In this document: positions 32,760 through 40,786 of the stretch, in pieces
Position numbering within the stretch: position 1 is the stretch's first letter
How the letters are laid out: each line of letters starts with the position of its first letter
Assembly: GCA_003105015.1 (NCBI GenBank)
Contig: PQAF01000032.1
Location: 144,464-208,463, forward strand
Direction: 5' to 3'
Length of the DNA stretch: 64,000 nucleotides
Source of the DNA: Rhodocyclales bacterium
Lineage (GTDB): Bacteria; Pseudomonadota; Gammaproteobacteria; Burkholderiales; Rhodocyclaceae
Notes under the pieces: model-generated
What the model was told of the DNA's origin: nothing
Databases searched by the model: none
The model's input: the letters and a program-made list of their open reading frames with translations, nothing else
Translations under genes and position numbers: made by a program

Positions 32760-33797
32760 TTAGCCCGTCCGTAGCTGCTTCGTAACTTCCCCACCCCCAA
32801 CCACCAGCTTCAAGCTGGACAGCCGATCCACGTACCCGGCCAGATGCTCAGTGGAAAGGTGAGCGTACCGCCTGACCATTTCCGCCGACTCCCAGCCGCC
32901 AAGCTCCTGCAGGACGTGCAACGGGGTACCCGCCTGAGCATGCCAGCTCGCCCAAGTATGCCTCAGATCGTGCCAGCGAAAATTCTCAATGCCAGCCCGT
33001 TCCAAAGCCGCCCTGAAGGCCTTGGTATTGACCTGCCAGACAGGTTTGCCCTGATAGGTGAAGACATGCGTCTTGTGCTTGCCTTGCTGCTCTCGCAAAA
33101 CGACGACGGCAGCAGCACTCAACGGCACGGCTATAGCCTTTCTGGCCTTGGCCTGATCCGGGTGTATCCAAGCTGTCCGGCGCGGCAAATCCACCTGAGA
33201 CCATTCCAAACCGGTGACGTTTGCACGCCGCAGCCCCGTCTCAAGAGAAAACCTCACCATCGCCGCCAGATGCACCGGCAATTCCGCTATGAGCAGCTCG
33301 GCCTGCTCCCGCGTGATGAACCGAACGCGCCTTTGAGGCTCAGGCAGCATTCGCACACGCGGGACACGATCCAGCCATTCCCACTCTAAAGCGGCTTTGC
33401 GCAGCACCGCCCGAACCACTTCCATGGTGCGATTGACCGAACTGTTCTTTACCCCTTCGGCCATTCGCGCAGCCATGATCCTGTCCAGCAAATCACGGTC
33501 GATCGCATCGAGGTGGACATCACACAGGTAATCGTGCAGCCAGTTCAGATGAATCATGTCACTGACTTGCGATGCCTTGTGCGATGTCTCAGCCAAGTAG
33601 CGCACAACCGCTTCCTTCCAAGAGCGACGAGGCTTGACGCCCAAACGCTCCCGTTCCCACAAAGACGCCTTCAGTCTGTCATGGTATTCCTGAGCCTTGG
33701 CCCTATCGGAAGTCCCAGTGCTTTCCTGTATTGCTCGTCGATTGAAGGTGATTTTGACCCACCAATTTGGCGAGTCCTTACGCTTGTAGAGTGACAT
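32760..33797 (-). CDS. Tyrosine integrase of element 2
   Basis: 345 residues, shorter than the element 1 enzyme and without a DUF4102 domain. It starts MSLYKRKDSPNWWVKITFNR, with GGAG upstream of the ATG at 33797. The catalytic set is Arg in SLETGLRRANVTGLEW, His-x-x-Arg in WHDLRHTWASWHA, His/Trp in LGGWESAEMV and the Tyr in RRYAHLS. It should act on the tRNA-Arg anticodon-loop site. The start of this gene overlaps the end of the HTH gene by 127 bp. Confidence 0.95.
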   Translation of the reverse strand: MSLYKRKDSPNWWVKITFNRRAIQESTGTSDRAKAQEYHDRLKASLWERERLGVKPRRSWKEAVVRYLAETSHKASQVSDMIHLNWLHDYLCDVHLDAIDRDLLDRIMAARMAEGVKNSSVNRTMEVVRAVLRKAALEWEWLDRVPRVRMLPEPQRRVRFITREQAELLIAELPVHLAAMVRFSLETGLRRANVTGLEWSQVDLPRRTAWIHPDQAKARKAIAVPLSAAAVVVLREQQGKHKTHVFTYQGKPVWQVNTKAFRAALERAGIENFRWHDLRHTWASWHAQAGTPLHVLQELGGWESAEMVRRYAHLSTEHLAGYVDRLSSLKLVVGGGEVTKQLRTG

Positions 33798-34045
33798 GAT
33801 GCTTGCTCCTCAGTGTCACCCTGCAACGCTCGCGCGGGATATTTTGAGCGGATGTAGCCCTCTAGGTCAATCCGCAGGAATACCCAACACTTCGCAGGCT
33901 TCGATCCCGGCACCTCTCCCGCACGGGCTTTATTGCGCAACGTGACCGGATGCATGCGCAAAAAGCGTGCAGCCTCGTACAGATCGAGAGTGACAGCAGA
34001 GAAAGAAGCTAGGGCCGATTGCTCGGCAGCAGATGCAGAGTCCAT
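33671..34045 (-). CDS. Helix-turn-helix (excisionase-like) protein overlapping the integrase gene
   Basis: About 124 residues from the ATG at 34045 with GAGG five bases upstream; an in-frame TTG exists at 34081. The block LDLYEAARFLRMHPVTLRNK then KCWVFLRIDLEGYIRSKY is an AlpA/excisionase-type winged helix-turn-helix. The C-terminal third is encoded inside the integrase gene in another frame (127-bp overlap), which is long for an operon overlap. It probably controls excision or integrase expression. Confidence 0.75.
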   Translation of the reverse strand: MDSASAAEQSALASFSAVTLDLYEAARFLRMHPVTLRNKARAGEVPGSKPAKCWVFLRIDLEGYIRSKYPARALQGDTEEQASCHSTSVRTRQIGGSKSPSIDEQYRKALGLPIGPRLRNTMTD

Positions 34046-34217
34046 AACAACCTCATCAAAAAGATTTGGATGAAGTCGCAAGCGATTGGACCCTGCCCAC
34101 GATGGAGCGCTTTTTGCGGGGATTTTGCGCTAAGTGCCTACGACAAGGGCATCTTACAAAGCGTTGCAAAGCCTTGTCAAGTAGGCTACCTACATAACAT
34201 CCAGACCCCATTGCCTG

Positions 34218-35063
34218 TCAAAACGGGCACGTTTCAGGCGGAGCACCCGACGCACAGATCCAAAAAGCATTTGAATCGGGACTCAGGAACATTGACCAAC
34301 CAACGCCATTCAAGCGGCGCACGATTATGGCGACCTCCTCAATCATACCGACTGTATCCACCGCATCGAGGTAGAACCGCGTTATTTCCGGGCTACGCAT
34401 TTCCTTAGCTGGCCAGTAGCGACGGGCATTCAACGCCGCATTATCTTCAAAGCTCTTGGCGATGTACTTGCCAAGGTAGCCAGCCAGTTTTGCAGCATCC
34501 CATTTACTCCCCTTACCACCCCATCGCTTCCAAGGGGAACGAACATTAATCTGCCCTGGAGTATCCGATCCAGTAACCCACACCTTCGACCCAAGAGCGC
34601 GATACCAGCACTTGCGGAGCCAATTCAAGTCTTGCCGCCCCTGAACAGCTACATGAAGATGCCACGCTCCGCGCTCCTGAAGCTCCGGCACGGCGACAAA
34701 TCCCCAGTCTGGATACCTGACCCTTACGAAACGGACAAACCGCTTCCAGTCAGTTTTAACGCGCCCCAAATCCTGTACGTTAGCGCGGTAAGTCAATGTC
34801 AATAAATGGTCGAGCCGATTTTCCCCAATCAGCCAGCGAATCATGCGCCGAGCGCGACGAGTGGCGACCGCAACCGAATCCGACCGGCTCACGCCCTCAC
34901 CCTTCGCCCTACGATTCATTGACGCTTCCAACTGATGTTTGATCCTTGTCGCAGTAATTTCAATGCCACCCGTCCGGGTACGCACCACCCTTGCGCGGTA
35001 GCTGGCACGCCACCACTCATGATTGTCTTTGACCTTATCCGGCCCACCTGCTATACATGCCAT
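34218..35063 (-). CDS. HUH-type rolling-circle replication initiator
   Basis: 281 residues, ATG at 35063 with GGGAGG upstream. Motif 1 is LLTLTYRANVQDLGR, motif 2 is the HUH triad GAWHLHVAVQG (about 153), and motif 3 is KLAGYLGKYIAKSF with paired tyrosines (YxxxY, about 216-220), the arrangement of G2P/REP-type initiators of filamentous phages and related plasmids. It nicks the double-strand origin; the hairpins at 35185-35366, directly before the gene, are the likely target. The C-terminal tail after about 255 is not conserved to my eye. Confidence 0.88.
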   Translation of the reverse strand: MACIAGGPDKVKDNHEWWRASYRARVVRTRTGGIEITATRIKHQLEASMNRRAKGEGVSRSDSVAVATRRARRMIRWLIGENRLDHLLTLTYRANVQDLGRVKTDWKRFVRFVRVRYPDWGFVAVPELQERGAWHLHVAVQGRQDLNWLRKCWYRALGSKVWVTGSDTPGQINVRSPWKRWGGKGSKWDAAKLAGYLGKYIAKSFEDNAALNARRYWPAKEMRSPEITRFYLDAVDTVGMIEEVAIIVRRLNGVGWSMFLSPDSNAFWICASGAPPETCPF

Positions 35064-35184
35064 ATCGCTACTACCTCCCTAGACTGGTTAGCGGTCCGGC
35101 CCCCGGTGCTTCTTACACGCGGGGGCCTTCTTTTTGCCCTGCTTTTGCTACTGTCGGTGCTTAAGTGTTCCCAATATAAATTTA

Positions 35185-35205
35185 CGGCGGCGCTTCGCGC
35201 CGCCG
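35185..35205. repeat. GC hairpin upstream of the initiator gene
   Basis: CGGCGGCGC-TTC-GCGCCGCCG, a perfect 9-bp stem with a 3-base loop. It lies in the 338-bp non-coding part (35064-35401) of element 2, a candidate nick or single-strand-origin structure. Confidence 0.65.
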
Positions 35206-35316
35206 CGCCCATCGGCGGGCGCTGTGCGCGTCGGCACGAATGGCAGACGAAGGAAACAATCTGAGCTTTGCCGGTTGAGCGTGACCGAATTGACCACAAC
35301 CCGGCGCTACGCGCCC

Positions 35317-35366
35317 CTGTGGAAAAGCCGCCACCGGCCATAGAGGGGCCATCGGCTTTTCCACAG
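35317..35366. repeat. 14-bp inverted repeat in the element 2 origin region
   Basis: CTGTGGAAAAGCCG (35317-35330) is the reverse complement of CGGCTTTTCCACAG (35353-35366), with a 22-base loop that can itself pair in part (GGCC). Together with the hairpin at 35185 it fits a rolling-circle origin. I see no gene between 35064 and 35401. Confidence 0.65.
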
Positions 35367-35401
35367 GCTTCGGGGTTATGGACAATTCGGCCATTCATTG
35401 C

Positions 35402-35650
35402 TTAGCGGGGGCAGAACGATTGGAACGTCGCCAAAACGCGCCCACCGCGCCCCGTGAGCCACATTGCCTCATAGCAGCACAGCCGCGGATCAATCAGGTT
35501 CGCCGCCATCGCTGCCATTGCGAACTGCCGGGCCTCATTGACCGTCCCAAACGCCCCGATACAGTCATCCAAGCGCGTTCCGTCCCAATGGGCATACCGA
35601 GCCATCACCCGGACCGGATGCGCCCCAAGGCGCGTTCTTCTCTTAGCCAC
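35402..35650 (-). CDS. Unknown 82-residue protein of element 2
   Basis: 82 residues with a GTG start at 35650 (MAKRRTRLGAHPVRVMARYA). It is basic at the N-terminus and contains two Cys (LIDPRLCCYEA). The start overlaps the stop of the Trp-rich ORF by 8 bp, so translation is probably coupled. Function unknown; it precedes the initiator across the origin region. Confidence 0.6.
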   Translation of the reverse strand: MAKRRTRLGAHPVRVMARYAHWDGTRLDDCIGAFGTVNEARQFAMAAMAANLIDPRLCCYEAMWLTGRGGRVLATFQSFCPR

Positions 35651-35813
35651 GGAGCAGCCGCCACATTTTCCACTTCCTCACCAGCGCAACCGGACCTATC
35701 AGCAAATGCCATAACACCTCATGCAGCCATCCCTCACACGAATTCGCATAGACTACCGGCGAGACCCAATTCACCCACCGTTCGCCCCACCACCACACGC
35801 CCTCTTTCTTCAT
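35643..35813 (-). CDS. Trp-rich 56-residue small protein
   Basis: This short frame starts at an ATG at 35813 directly after GGAGGGGTG, a strong ribosome site, and ends at TAA 35643-35645, overlapping the GTG of the next gene. The sequence begins MKKEGVWWWGERWVNW, and nine of 56 residues are Trp. A hydrophobic segment VLWHLLIGPVALV suggests membrane contact. It could be a small membrane or entry/secretion protein of a filamentous-phage-like element; function unknown. Confidence 0.55.
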   Translation of the reverse strand: MKKEGVWWWGERWVNWVSPVVYANSCEGWLHEVLWHLLIGPVALVRKWKMWRLLRG

Positions 35814-35964
35814 CACCCCTCCTATCAGTCATGAATATCCGCGTAGCTACTCCGTAACCTCACTACGCTGCTTTCGTTTCCAGTTTTCTTCCGTAGCTTT
35901 TCTTTCAAACAGCGCGAGCGTTACAAGGCATTGATTTATAAATACGGCCAATTCACTGGCCGTC

Positions 35965-36009
35965 CTACGAACCAAGGGGTCAGGAGTTCGAATCTCTTCG
36001 GGCGCGCCA
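35965..36009. repeat. attR repeat of element 2 (45 bp)
   Basis: An exact copy of the 3' 45 bases of tRNA-Arg(ACG) ending in CCA. It is the original host 3' part left at the distal end and is not a functional tRNA. The 155 bp to its left (35814-35964) shows no gene. Confidence 0.95.
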
Positions 36010-36015
36010 AATCCC

Positions 36016-36043
36016 AAGGGCCTGCTTTTGCAGGCCCTTTTTT
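36016..36043 (+). terminator. Terminator downstream of attR (original tRNA-Arg terminator)
   Basis: AAGGGCCTGC-TTTT-GCAGGCCCTT then TTTTC: a 10-bp stem and a T-run. It stands six bases after the CCA of the old tRNA end, where the tRNA terminator would be before insertion. Confidence 0.88.
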
Positions 36044-36108
36044 CTTGCCTGCTTCCGCTCTCAAGTTGCGATACGATGCGCCCTGTGCAGGCATTTGAGG
36101 AGGGGATC

Positions 36109-36654
36109 ATGACATTGAATCAGGTTCGACTGGTTTTGGGCTGGGCGCTTGCGCTCCTGTTTGCGACGAACGCCTGGGCGGCGTCCCGAGAGGAAATCGA
36201 CGCCGAGGTGAGGCAGGCGGTGAAGGAGTTCTACAAGCACACCAGTGCCGGCAAGGAACTGTCGCAGAAGGCGGCAGGCATGCTGGTGTTTCCCAGCGTG
36301 GTGAAGGCCGGCATCGGTGTCGGCGGCGAGTACGGCGAGGGATCGCTGCTCATCGGCGGCAAGCCGGCGGCCTACTACAACATCGCCTCCGCCTCGATCG
36401 GTTTCCAGTTGGGCGCCCAGGCGCGCAGCATGATCGTCCTGTTCATGACGGAGAATGCCTTGTCGAAATTCCGCGCCAGCGAAGGCTGGAAGGCGGGCGT
36501 CGACGGCAGCGTGGCGCTCGCCACGCTGGGGGCGGGCGGATCCATCGACACCGAGACGGCAAAGAAGCCGATCATCGGCTTCATCTTCTCGAACAAGGGG
36601 CTGATGTACAACCTGACCTTCGAGGGGTCGAAGATCACCAAGATCGATCGCTAG
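36109..36654 (+). CDS. SYLF/YSC84 lipid-binding domain protein
   Basis: 181 residues from the ATG at 36109 with AGGAGGGG upstream. The signal peptide (ALALLFATNAWA, cut near residue 24) points to the periplasm. The rest is the SYLF (YSC84) domain: KAAGMLVFPSVVKAGIGVGG, GKPAAYYNIASASIGFQLGA and FSNKGLMYNLTFEGSKI. Eukaryotic SYLF binds phosphoinositides and actin; the bacterial role is unclear. It is the first host gene after element 2. Confidence 0.9.
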   Translation: MTLNQVRLVLGWALALLFATNAWAASREEIDAEVRQAVKEFYKHTSAGKELSQKAAGMLVFPSVVKAGIGVGGEYGEGSLLIGGKPAAYYNIASASIGFQLGAQARSMIVLFMTENALSKFRASEGWKAGVDGSVALATLGAGGSIDTETAKKPIIGFIFSNKGLMYNLTFEGSKITKIDR

Positions 36655-36658
36655 ACGG

Positions 36659-37645
36659 TCAGGCCGACAGCGGCGGCTCGTCCATGAGTGCGACCTGCTC
36701 GCGCAGTTCCAGAATGCGGTCCTGCCAGTAGCGCTGGGTATTGAACCAGGGGAAAGCCGCCGGAAAGGCCGGGTCGTCCCGGCGACGGGCCAGCCACGCC
36801 GAGTAGTGGAGCAGGCGCAGCGTGCGCAGGGCCTCCACCAGATGCAACTCACGCGTATCGAACTCGCAGAAATCCTCGTAGCCGGCCAGCACATCGCCCA
36901 GTTGCCGCGTCATTTCCGCGCGTTCCCCCGATAGCAACATCCACAGGTCCTGCACGGCCGGGCCCATGCGGCAGTCGTCGAAATCGACGAAGTGCGGGCC
37001 GTCGTCCGTCCATAGCACGTTGCCGGCGTGGCAGTCGCCGTGCAGGCGCAGGGAGGCGACAGGGGCGGCGCGTTCATAGCAGCGGCGCACGCCATCCAGC
37101 GCCTGCCCGGCCACGCTTTGCCAGGCCGCCAACAGATCATCCGGCAGGAACCGGTTTGCAAGCAGGTAAGCCATGGAATCCTCGCCGAAGCTCGCGATGT
37201 CCAGCGTGGGACGTTCGCTGAAGGGTTTCAGCGCGCCGATGGCATGGATGCGACCGAGGAAGCGTCCCATCCATTGCAGGGTGTCCGGCCTGTCCAGTTC
37301 CGGAGCGCGGCCGCCGCGACGCGGGAACACCGCGAAACGGAAGCTTTCCGCCGAATGCAGGGTTCTCCCGCCGGCGAATGCCAGGGGCGCTACGACCGGG
37401 ATTTCGCGATCCTGCAGTTCGATCGCGAAGGCATGCTCCTCGAGTATCGCCGCATCGCTCCAACGCCCCGGCCGGTAGAACTTGGCCACCACCGGTCGCG
37501 CGTCGACGATGCCGACCTGATAGACGCGGTTTTCGTAGCTGTTGAGGGCCAGCAGGGAGCCATCGCAATGCAGGCCGACGCTCTCGAGGGCGTTCAGGGC
37601 GACATCGGGGGTGAGGGCGGAATAGGGATGCTGGCCGGAGTCCAT
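36659..37645 (-). CDS. srkA: Stress response kinase A (RdoA/YihE family)
   Basis: 328 residues of an aminoglycoside-phosphotransferase-like kinase fold. The catalytic loop is RLHGDCHAGNVLWTDD (Asp, about 210) and the metal Asp is in FVDFDDCRMGPAVQDLWML; the Gly-rich start GSLLALNSYENRVYQVG is at about 30. The E. coli homologue protects against Cpx/stress-induced death. It is convergent with the SYLF gene and divergent from the GNAT gene. Confidence 0.93.
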   Translation of the reverse strand: MDSGQHPYSALTPDVALNALESVGLHCDGSLLALNSYENRVYQVGIVDARPVVAKFYRPGRWSDAAILEEHAFAIELQDREIPVVAPLAFAGGRTLHSAESFRFAVFPRRGGRAPELDRPDTLQWMGRFLGRIHAIGALKPFSERPTLDIASFGEDSMAYLLANRFLPDDLLAAWQSVAGQALDGVRRCYERAAPVASLRLHGDCHAGNVLWTDDGPHFVDFDDCRMGPAVQDLWMLLSGERAEMTRQLGDVLAGYEDFCEFDTRELHLVEALRTLRLLHYSAWLARRRDDPAFPAAFPWFNTQRYWQDRILELREQVALMDEPPLSA

Positions 37646-37709
37646 GCCGGCATTGTACGTTCTCCCCGACGCGCTATCATTGGCGCCACCAAGAAGAAAA
37701 CCAACGAAG

Positions 37710-38237
37710 ATGGCCGACTATCCTCAGCACCTGGTTCACCCGCACCGCCTGTTCGACGGCAGCGAAGTCATCATCCGGCCCATTCGTCCGGAGGATGCCG
37801 CCATCGAACAGGAGTTCGTGCGCGGCTTGTCCGACGATTCCCGTTACAACCGCTTCATGGGCCAGTTGCGCGAACTGGCGCCGCGCAAGCTGCAATACAT
37901 GACGACGATCGACTACGACCAGCACATGGCGCTGATCGCCACGGTCCAGCGGGAAGGCCGCGAGGTGGAGATCGGCGTCGCCCGCTATGTCGTCACGCCC
38001 GGCAGCGAAAGCTGCGAGTTCGCCATCGCGGTGGACGATGCCTGGCAGGGCACCGGCGTGGCCGGCATCCTGATGCTTGAACTGATGGCGGTGGCGCGGA
38101 GCAAGGGATTGAAGACCATGGTCGGTTTCGTCCTGTCCAGCAACCACAAGATGCTGAAATTCTGCCACCAGCTCGGCTTCGAATGCCATCGCGAGCTGGG
38201 CGAGGGCGACACCATCAGCGTCGTCAAGAATCTCTAG
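37710..38237 (+). CDS. GNAT-family N-acetyltransferase
   Basis: 175 residues from the ATG at 37710. The coenzyme-A loop of the GNAT fold is [20 protein letters not shown] (about 112-131), and the protein ends [20 protein letters not shown]. The N-terminal [15 protein letters not shown] is like that of the Pat/acs acetyltransferase domain but no Pat regulatory domain is attached. The acceptor substrate is unknown. It overlaps nfi at the 3' end (converging). Confidence 0.85.
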   Translation: MADYPQHLVHPHRLFDGSEVIIRPIRPEDAAIEQEFVRGLSDDSRYNRFMGQLRELAPRKLQYMTTIDYDQHMALIATVQREGREVEIGVARYVVTPGSESCEFAIAVDDAWQGTGVAGILMLELMAVARSKGLKTMVGFVLSSNHKMLKFCHQLGFECHRELGEGDTISVVKNL

Positions 38238-38907
38238 GGTTTTTCTGCTTCTCGGATGCCAGCCGGTGCGCCCAGCGTGTCGTTTCGGGCAGGCGGTAGC
38301 GGGTCAGGCAGGCCATGACCCAGGCGATCGCCGATTCGAGGCCGATGCGGTGGCCGGGCGAGACATACAGCGGCTTGACGCCCTGCCGGGTGCGCAGCAC
38401 CGCGCCGATGGTCTCGTTTACGTCCCGGAGCGGCACCCAGGCGCCGCGTTTGTCCGGTACCTCATCGTGCTTTCCGACCAGGCGCGTCTTGGCTACGCCG
38501 ATGGATGGAACGTCGAGGAGCAGGCCAAGGTGGCTGGCGATGCCCAGGCGGCGCGGATGCGCGATGCCCTGTCCGTCGCAGAGCAGCAGGTCCGGCAGGA
38601 CATCGAGTTGTTCCATGGCAGCCAGGACGGCCGGTACTTCACGGAAGGAGAGCAGTCCCGGCACATAGGGGAAACAAGTCGGCTTTCGCGCGATAACCGA
38701 GGTTTCCAGCTGCAGCGACGGGAAGGCGAGCACCGCGACGGCGGCGCGCGTGGTGGCGCCGTTGTCCTCGAAGCCGACATCCACGCCGGCGACGTGGCGG
38801 ACCGGACCGAGTTGGTCGCGCAGGACGATTTCCGTGGCCAAACGGGACTGCAGCGCCATCGCCTCCTTCGGCGCCAGGTCCCAGGGGTGGCGCTGCCGGA
38901 TTTTCAT
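38224..38907 (-). CDS. nfi: Endonuclease V (deoxyinosine 3'-endonuclease)
   Basis: 227 residues. Metal Asp in [11 protein letters not shown] (about 42), Glu in [12 protein letters not shown] (about 90) and Asp in [19 protein letters not shown] (about 112) are the EndoV active-site set. It nicks DNA near hypoxanthine from adenine deamination. It is preceded, with a 4-bp overlap, by the phosphatase gene. Confidence 0.94.
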   Translation of the reverse strand: MKIRQRHPWDLAPKEAMALQSRLATEIVLRDQLGPVRHVAGVDVGFEDNGATTRAAVAVLAFPSLQLETSVIARKPTCFPYVPGLLSFREVPAVLAAMEQLDVLPDLLLCDGQGIAHPRRLGIASHLGLLLDVPSIGVAKTRLVGKHDEVPDKRGAWVPLRDVNETIGAVLRTRQGVKPLYVSPGHRIGLESAIAWVMACLTRYRLPETTRWAHRLASEKQKNPRDS

Positions 38908-40073
38908 GAATCGCAGCGCGCGATGACGAGCGGCACGTGCATCTCGTCGGCGCTGATGCCGGCGTGCACGCCGAGCTGGCGATAGCGCTTTTCACCCTCC
39001 ACCCAGTCGAGCAGCGTCCAGTTCTCGCGCATCACCAGGACATAGTCGCCGATGCGCGACGCCAGCCGGGGATCCGCCGCGCCGGGGCCATACCATCCCT
39101 GCTCGATCATCTCGCGTCCGGTGAAAAGATCCATGCGCCCGGCGAAGACATCGCGCACATAGGCCTCGAAGCGGGGCGCCTGCTCCGGCCTGACGTAGCA
39201 ATAGGCGACGCGGCGTTCGCCGCACAAGGGGCGGGCCAGCATCGCCGCGAGATCCGGGTGCTGAGCCAGGTCGATCTGGCGCTCGGGCGGGGAATCGATG
39301 AAGCCGTGGTCCGCGCAGGCCAGCACGACAGTGTCGCTGCCGGCGATGGCGGCGAGGAAGGCGCCGAAGGCCTCGTCCAGCGCGGCGAATTGGGCGGCGA
39401 CCTGCGGGCTGCCGACGCCATGGATGTGCGACAGCGAGTCGAGATCCGGGTAGTAGGCGTAGAGGTAGGTGGGTTCGGCCGACGCCCGGATGGCTGCGGT
39501 CATCTGCCCGAACAATTCGGCCAGCGTCTGGTAGCCGCGTACCTCGGCACGGCCGCTGTGGTAAAGATTGAAGGCCGAACTGGCGATGGCTTGCGGGGAG
39601 ACGAAAACGCTGCGTCGCGCGATGCGATCGACAAAGGGCGCATGGCCGAAAAGGCGTTGCGGCAGTGTGCCGGGCGGCGCATCGAATTCGCCCGGACCGC
39701 GCGGCCTGAGCGGCAGCACGGCGGCGACGGCGTCCAGCTCCGAAAAATACATGTGCCAGCCGGTCAGCGCGTGCTGTTGCGGCGCCAGGCCTGTCAGGTA
39801 AGTGGTGACCGCACTGGCGGTAGTGGACGGAAAGACCGAGGTCAGCCTGGCCTGCAGGTGGTTGTGCAGATGGCCGCCAGCGCCGTGGCGCTGCAGGTAG
39901 CGATAGCCGAGGCCGTCTGCAACAAGCAGCACGACGTGTCGCGCCGTGTCGCCGAGACTGACTTTTGCGTCGCGCAGCGGCGCATAGGGTAGGGGAGGCA
40001 GTGCGCCGCAGGCGTCGCCGAGCGAACGCATCAGGTTGACGATGCTGCCGCCCTCGTAGTCGGGACGGATCAC
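38904..40073 (-). CDS. Alkaline-phosphatase-superfamily (nucleotide pyrophosphatase-like) protein
   Basis: 389 residues with a GTG start at 40073; an ATG at 40031 is also possible. The metal Asp is in [15 protein letters not shown] (about 50), the nucleophile Thr in [19 protein letters not shown] (about 85), and metal Asp/His in [12 protein letters not shown]. There is no signal peptide, so it is probably cytoplasmic. The substrate is unknown. It is coupled to nfi downstream, and its start overlaps the stop of a truncated ybhB-like gene. Confidence 0.85.
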   Translation of the reverse strand: MIRPDYEGGSIVNLMRSLGDACGALPPLPYAPLRDAKVSLGDTARHVVLLVADGLGYRYLQRHGAGGHLHNHLQARLTSVFPSTTASAVTTYLTGLAPQQHALTGWHMYFSELDAVAAVLPLRPRGPGEFDAPPGTLPQRLFGHAPFVDRIARRSVFVSPQAIASSAFNLYHSGRAEVRGYQTLAELFGQMTAAIRASAEPTYLYAYYPDLDSLSHIHGVGSPQVAAQFAALDEAFGAFLAAIAGSDTVVLACADHGFIDSPPERQIDLAQHPDLAAMLARPLCGERRVAYCYVRPEQAPRFEAYVRDVFAGRMDLFTGREMIEQGWYGPGAADPRLASRIGDYVLVMRENWTLLDWVEGEKRYRQLGVHAGISADEMHVPLVIARCDS

Positions 40074-40285
40074 CTTAATGGCGCTTCTGCCCAGTGCCCC
40101 CAGGTCATGCGTGGCGCGACAGGGTCGGGGGCATCGGGATCGTCGACGACCAGGACCAGGCTTTTCGTGCCTGCAGGCGCACCGCTCCAGGCAAGCGGCG
40201 GCGAGCGGTCGTCGCCTTCGCAGGTGTACTCAACGGGGATGTGGCTACCAGGGGAAAACGCGGAGGAGGTCAGCGTCAGGGGCAT
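40070..40285 (-). pseudogene. Truncated YbhB/YbcL (PEBP) family gene
   Basis: About 71 residues from the ATG at 40285, matching only the N-terminal half of the PEBP/RKIP family: IPVEYTCEGDDRSPPLAWSG and LVLVVDDPDAPDPVAPRMTW. Full proteins have about 150-160 residues; here the frame leaves similarity after MTWGHW and ends AEAPLR, with the phosphatase gene starting inside the stop. The C-terminal ligand-binding part is gone, so it is probably a remnant. Confidence 0.8.
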
Positions 40286-40305
40286 GTTCTGCAGGGCGCA
40301 TTGCC

Positions 40306-40587
40306 TCAATGATCCTCGAGATGCGGCCCGCCTTCCTCGGCCGGCGCACCCGTGTCGGGATCGATCCAGTCGGAGATGCCGAGTTCGTCCTCGGCTTCGG
40401 CCAGGGTCTCACCCGGCTCGAAGTCGGATTCGTCGCTGTACTCCATGTCCTCCGCCGCCTCGATCAACGTCGGGAAGGGACCATATTCCTCGCCGCTGTC
40501 CTTGTCCTGCCAGTAGAAACCGTCCGGTCTTTCAATGACGCGCGTCCGGTCATAGCCTGAAGGTGTGGCGGGTATATTCTTTGGCAT
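40306..40587 (-). CDS. Acidic conserved small protein
   Basis: 93 residues from the ATG at 40587 with GGAGAT upstream. It is strongly acidic (SDESDFEPGETLAEAEDELG) with a conserved-looking core RVIERPDGFYWQDKDSGEEY. No known fold is evident. Its high acidity and small size suggest a cytoplasmic binding protein. It is read toward the PEBP remnant and may share a transcript with it. Confidence 0.75.
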   Translation of the reverse strand: MPKNIPATPSGYDRTRVIERPDGFYWQDKDSGEEYGPFPTLIEAAEDMEYSDESDFEPGETLAEAEDELGISDWIDPDTGAPAEEGGPHLEDH

Positions 40588-40757
40588 GGCGATCTCCTTC
40601 TCGCTGTGGTTATCTTGAACCTTTTTTTTGCTAAAAGCTATGGCGATTCGTCGGGCGGTTCGTTGACCGGAGTCAAACGCCGCGCCTTGAATGCTATAAC
40701 GGCTCAAGTACGAGAACTTGAATCCTTGTGCGCTGCTTGGCCGGGCGCTATAGTTGT

Positions 40758-40771
40758 TTCGAAAATTCGAA
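40758..40771. promoter_or_regulatory. Paired TTCGAA palindromes upstream of the Lon-type gene
   Basis: TTCGAA-AA-TTCGAA between TATAG words (TATAGTTG...ATATAG), 16 bp before the start codon at 40787. A probable operator. Confidence 0.45.
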
Positions 40772-40786
40772 TATAGAAAAGCCTGC

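Larger units (their letters stand above)
32721..36009. mobile_element. Integrative element 2 (about 3.3 kb) in tRNA-Arg(ACG)
   Basis: It is bounded by 45-bp repeats of the tRNA-Arg 3' part. It carries, all leftward, a 56-residue Trp-rich ORF, an 82-residue ORF, a hairpin-rich region, an HUH-type initiator, a helix-turn-helix protein and a tyrosine integrase. No coat or secretion gene is present. The mix of integrase and rolling-circle initiator suits an integrative plasmid or a filamentous-phage satellite. Confidence 0.9.

Noticed and set aside
35051..35398. Leftward frames across the element 2 hairpins
   Set aside because: They cover strong inverted repeats and have no ribosome site; an origin is the better reading.
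35965..36009. Apparent tRNA-Arg 3' half as a second tRNA gene
   Set aside because: It lacks the 5' half; it is the attachment repeat of element 2.
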